From NCBI RefSeq assembly GCF_030815585.1, contig NZ_JAUSWY010000001.1, positions 1,798,001 through 1,862,000 on the forward strand: a stretch of 64,000 bases of DNA, given 5' to 3'. The stretch comes from Arthrobacter pascens. Its GTDB lineage: Bacteria; Actinomycetota; Actinomycetes; Actinomycetales; Micrococcaceae. How positions within the stretch are numbered: position 1 is the stretch's first letter; every line of letters starts with the position of its first letter. The notes beneath the pieces are model-generated. The model saw only the letters and a program-made list of their open reading frames with translations, searched no databases and was not told where the DNA came from. The translations under genes were made by a program, and so were the position numbers. This document shows positions 61,789-64,000 of this stretch, one piece after another.

Positions 61789-62022
61789 ATGAAGGAACAA
61801 TTTCTCACCAGCTCGGTCCGGCGGGAACGGGACTATTTGAGGCAGTACGAGTACCTCGTACTGACGGTCAGTCCCGAGGATTCACTGCCCGAGGCCAGGC
61901 GCCGGCTCGTGGAGCATTCCGAGTACGGCAAGTGGGAACTTGAGCGAAGCATGCTTTATGTGGGCGGCGGCAGGCGCTTCTGGCTCCGCCGGAGAGTCAT
62001 GCAGGTTCAACGCACTGTCTAG
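61789..62022 (+). CDS. DUF5703 family protein
   Basis: A 77-residue basic protein (YEYLVLTVSPEDSLPEARRR, SEYGKWELERSMLYVGGGRR, WLRRRVMQVQR) that fits the DUF5703 family of actinobacteria. Function unknown. The ATG at 61789 has GGAGAG just upstream. It is divergent from the acidic protein, which has opposite charge; an interaction is conceivable but not shown. Confidence 0.82.
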   Translation: MKEQFLTSSVRRERDYLRQYEYLVLTVSPEDSLPEARRRLVEHSEYGKWELERSMLYVGGGRRFWLRRRVMQVQRTV

Positions 62023-62055
62023 TGCCGAACTGTCACGCACACGGTCCCGTTTCCG

Positions 62056-63216
62056 TCAGTCCTCCAGCGGGCCGAGCCACGCATTGGCTACCGTGTTGTG
62101 CGCAGATTCATCATCGGACGGATGGAACAGTCCGGCCAGTACATCACGGTAGAGCCGTTCGAGTTCGGAACCCTGGAAATAGGTTGAGCCGCCGCTCACA
62201 CGGATGGCGAGGTCGACTACCCGGCGGGCCGTCTCGGTTGCGTTGACCTTCAGGCCCACGAGCTTGGGGAACCACTGGGACCCATGATCGGCCAGGGCGT
62301 CGACGTCGTGGGTCACTGCCGAGAGCTGGGGATAGAGAATGTCCATGGCCATCGCAGCCTCCGCCACCTTCCAGCGGATGTCAGGGTCCAGGGCGTAGCT
62401 TCGACCCCCGTTCTTGAACGAAGTGCGGCGCTTAACTGCGTCCACGCCCAGGTTGAGGGCCCGCTCGCCGATGCCTGTGTACACGGCAGCCAGGAGTGTC
62501 TCAAAGCAGGCGAAGATGGCGAAAATCAGCGGATCGGCATTTGGTCCGACGGGCAGTTTGCGGAAGATCCGGTCCCCGGGGACCTCGACCGCCTCCAACA
62601 CCGTCGTATTGGACTGGCTGGCGCGCATTCCCAAGGTATTCCAGTCGTCCAGGATCGTGTAACCGGGGGTTCCACGGGTGATGAATCCGTGCACGAGCTC
62701 ACCATCGCCCTCACGCGCCTGCGGGTCCTTGCCGAAGATTCCCAGCCTGGTCCAAGCAGGGGAAAGGCTCGTGAAGATCTTCGTTCCCGTGAAGCTGTAA
62801 CCGCCGCCCACTAGTGGCGTGGCGACCGTGCGCGAATCAAAGAGGACGGAGTCGTTGCCGGCTTCGGAATTGCCAAAGGCAAAGATCTCGCCCCGGGCTG
62901 CTTCCTGCAGGACGAAGTCCAGGGAGTGATCGCCCCTCGCAGCGAGGACGTATGCGACGCCGGTCCACACGAGGTGCATGTTGACGGCCAAAGCGGTGGC
63001 CGGGGCGGCCGTTGCCAGCCTCCGCTGGACGTCTGCTGCCGCCTCAAGCCCAAGTCCACGGCCGCCGTCGGGCTCCGGAACAAAAAGCTTGAGGTAACCG
63101 GCCGCGGCCAGCTCCTCGAGGTCCTCGTGGAAAAAGGTGTTGTTGCGGTCGTAGCCGGCCGCCCGGCCGCGGATACGCTCCAGCAGCGCCGCAGGCAGCA
63201 CGTCGTCGGGCGTCAT
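62056..63216 (-). CDS. Acyl-CoA dehydrogenase-like flavoprotein
   Basis: A 386-residue protein of the acyl-CoA dehydrogenase fold. The N-terminal helices (FFHEDLEELAAAGYLKLFVP), the beta-domain (GYSFTGTKIFTSLSPAWTRL) and the C-terminal helical bundle (RVVDLAIRVSGGSTYFQGSE, LERLYRDVLAGLFHP) are recognisable. The catalytic glutamate near 370 is replaced by other residues in this branch. The group also includes flavin-dependent monooxygenases of the DszC type, so the substrate and reaction are open. It follows the M20 peptidase by 11 bases in the same direction. Confidence 0.82.
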   Translation of the reverse strand: MTPDDVLPAALLERIRGRAAGYDRNNTFFHEDLEELAAAGYLKLFVPEPDGGRGLGLEAAADVQRRLATAAPATALAVNMHLVWTGVAYVLAARGDHSLDFVLQEAARGEIFAFGNSEAGNDSVLFDSRTVATPLVGGGYSFTGTKIFTSLSPAWTRLGIFGKDPQAREGDGELVHGFITRGTPGYTILDDWNTLGMRASQSNTTVLEAVEVPGDRIFRKLPVGPNADPLIFAIFACFETLLAAVYTGIGERALNLGVDAVKRRTSFKNGGRSYALDPDIRWKVAEAAMAMDILYPQLSAVTHDVDALADHGSQWFPKLVGLKVNATETARRVVDLAIRVSGGSTYFQGSELERLYRDVLAGLFHPSDDESAHNTVANAWLGPLED

Positions 63217-63227
63217 TTCCCGGCCAT

Positions 63228-64000
63228 TTAATAGTTCGTCAGCAGGGTGTTGAGTACCCGGGCCCCAAATTTGAGCGAATCCGCCGGAACCCGTTCATCC
63301 ACGCCGTGGAACATCCCGGTGAAGTCGAGATCGTCCGGCAGCTGCAACGGGGCGAAGCCATAGCCGGTGATTCCCAGCCTGCTCAGTGATTTGTTATCGG
63401 TGCCGCCGGAGAGCGTGTAAGGAAGCACCTTGGCGCCCGGGTCCTCCGAATGCAGCGCATCAATCATGGAATCCACCAGGTTGCCGGCGAAGGGGACTTC
63501 CAGGGAGACATCATTGTGCACATAGCTGACGTCTACTCCCGAGCCGGCGAGTTCACGCACAATCTCCAGGACGTGGTCCTGCTGGCCGGGGAGCGTGCGG
63601 CAGTCAACCAGGGCCTCAGCGGACTCCGGGATGACGTTGTGCTTGTATCCGCCCTTCAGCAGCGTGGGGTTGGTGGTGTTCTGCAGGGTTGCACCGACAA
63701 AGCGGGCCACCGTGCCCAGTTGGCTCAAGAGCCGGTCCGGATTGTCGGGGTCGAATTCCACTCCGGTGAGTTCGGTCACGCCGTCCAGGAACTGGCGTGT
63801 GGTGGGGGTCAGCTCAATCGGCCACTTGTATTCGCCGATCCGTGTCACCGCACCGGCCAGGCGGGTGACGGCGTTGTCCGTGTTGATCTGCGAGCCGTGA
63901 CCGGCCCGCCCATGCGCCACCAGGCGGAGCCAGGAAATGCCCTTTTCCGCGGTCTGCAGGAGGTAGGTGCGCTGGCCGCCGATGGTGGCCGAGAACCCGC
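63228..64000 (-). CDS. M20 family peptidase (partial, start beyond the window)
   Basis: C-terminal part (about 257 residues) of an M20 zinc peptidase or dipeptidase. The frame continues past the last in-frame GTG to the window edge and reads SATIGGQRTYLLQTAEKGIS upstream. The dimerisation domain starts at VAHGRAGHGSQIN. Other landmarks are LKGGYKHNVIPESAEALVDC and LPYTLSGGTDNKSLSRLGIT, with the metal-site histidine near the C-terminus (FHGVDERV). The first catalytic motifs lie outside the window. It precedes the acyl-CoA-dehydrogenase-like gene. Confidence 0.9.
   Translation of the reverse strand, partial: GFSATIGGQRTYLLQTAEKGISWLRLVAHGRAGHGSQINTDNAVTRLAGAVTRIGEYKWPIELTPTTRQFLDGVTELTGVEFDPDNPDRLLSQLGTVARFVGATLQNTTNPTLLKGGYKHNVIPESAEALVDCRTLPGQQDHVLEIVRELAGSGVDVSYVHNDVSLEVPFAGNLVDSMIDALHSEDPGAKVLPYTLSGGTDNKSLSRLGITGYGFAPLQLPDDLDFTGMFHGVDERVPADSLKFGARVLNTLLTNY

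Noticed and set aside
1..64000. CRISPR arrays, insertion sequences, rRNA genes, prophage
   Set aside because: No regularly spaced repeats, transposase or integrase genes, or rRNA-like sequence seen in the window.

Overview
The window reads as chromosome of a high-GC Gram-positive actinobacterium of the Micrococcaceae, most likely Arthrobacter or Pseudarthrobacter. The evidence is an actinobacterial bcc-aa3 respiratory operon, a complete Pup-proteasome locus with PafB and PafC fused into one protein, the mycothiol gene mshC, RbpA, and heavy use of GTG/TTG starts. This assignment is inferred from gene content only.

Layout. 1-4413 (minus): ctaE-qcrC-qcrA-qcrB, the terminal respiratory branch, divergent from trpD (4561). 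5631-12617: small metabolic and regulatory genes (stand-alone Lrp/AsnC sensor domain, DUF3054 membrane protein, two VOC proteins), a secreted beta-propeller phytase, a Tat-exported alginate-lyase-like enzyme with an AbfB domain, and a DGPF/YCII protein paired with an ECF42-type sigma factor. 12618-19364: an eroded region with a frameshifted SnoaL-like remnant, a headless nucleotidyltransferase, a headless GNAT acetyltransferase and a tRNA-Ser-like sequence with mismatched stems. These lie among intact NUDIX, methyltransferase, phosphotransferase, flavin monooxygenase and cupin genes.

19365-26889 is a coherent uronic-acid catabolic locus: IclR regulator and uronate dehydrogenase on one strand, and on the other a sugar ABC importer (lipoprotein plus two permeases, no ATPase), a glucarate-dehydratase-type enolase-superfamily enzyme and a lactonase. 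The implied route is uronate to aldarolactone to aldarate to 5-keto-4-deoxy-aldarate. 27045-30100 is a three-gene type III polyketide operon (synthase, C/O-methyltransferase, flavin hydroxylase) resembling the srsABC phenolic-lipid arrangement. 30124-36524 holds a SnoaL-like protein, def, an S9 peptidase, an RlmA-type rRNA methyltransferase, an NfeD/SPFH pair and rbpA.

36683-57204 (minus) is a long housekeeping block. In transcription order it runs HAD phosphatase, M50 protease, trmI, arc (mpa), dop, pup, prcB, prcA, pafA, two FKBP isomerases, pafBC, a small membrane protein, tatA, tatC, helY, an amidohydrolase and a polyprenol-phosphate-mannose synthase. This covers tagging, unfolding, degradation and recycling of pupylated proteins, plus the DNA-damage regulator that controls a proteasome-linked response. 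57356-64000 carries a PAC2 protein, mshC, uppP, an aldo/keto reductase, a small acidic protein, a DUF5703 protein, an acyl-CoA-dehydrogenase-like enzyme and a partial M20 peptidase.

The most striking non-coding signal is regulatory. About eighteen genes have a -10-like hexamer (often TAGGCT, TAGACT, TAGGGT or TAACGT) 6-7 bases before the start codon, the geometry of leaderless transcripts. Two further promoters match known alternative-sigma consensus sequences: an ECF42-type site before the DGPF gene and a SigR/SigH-type site before rbpA. I found no CRISPR array, insertion sequence or prophage. The best candidates for something less described are the uronate locus, the type III PKS operon and the alginate-lyase/AbfB protein.
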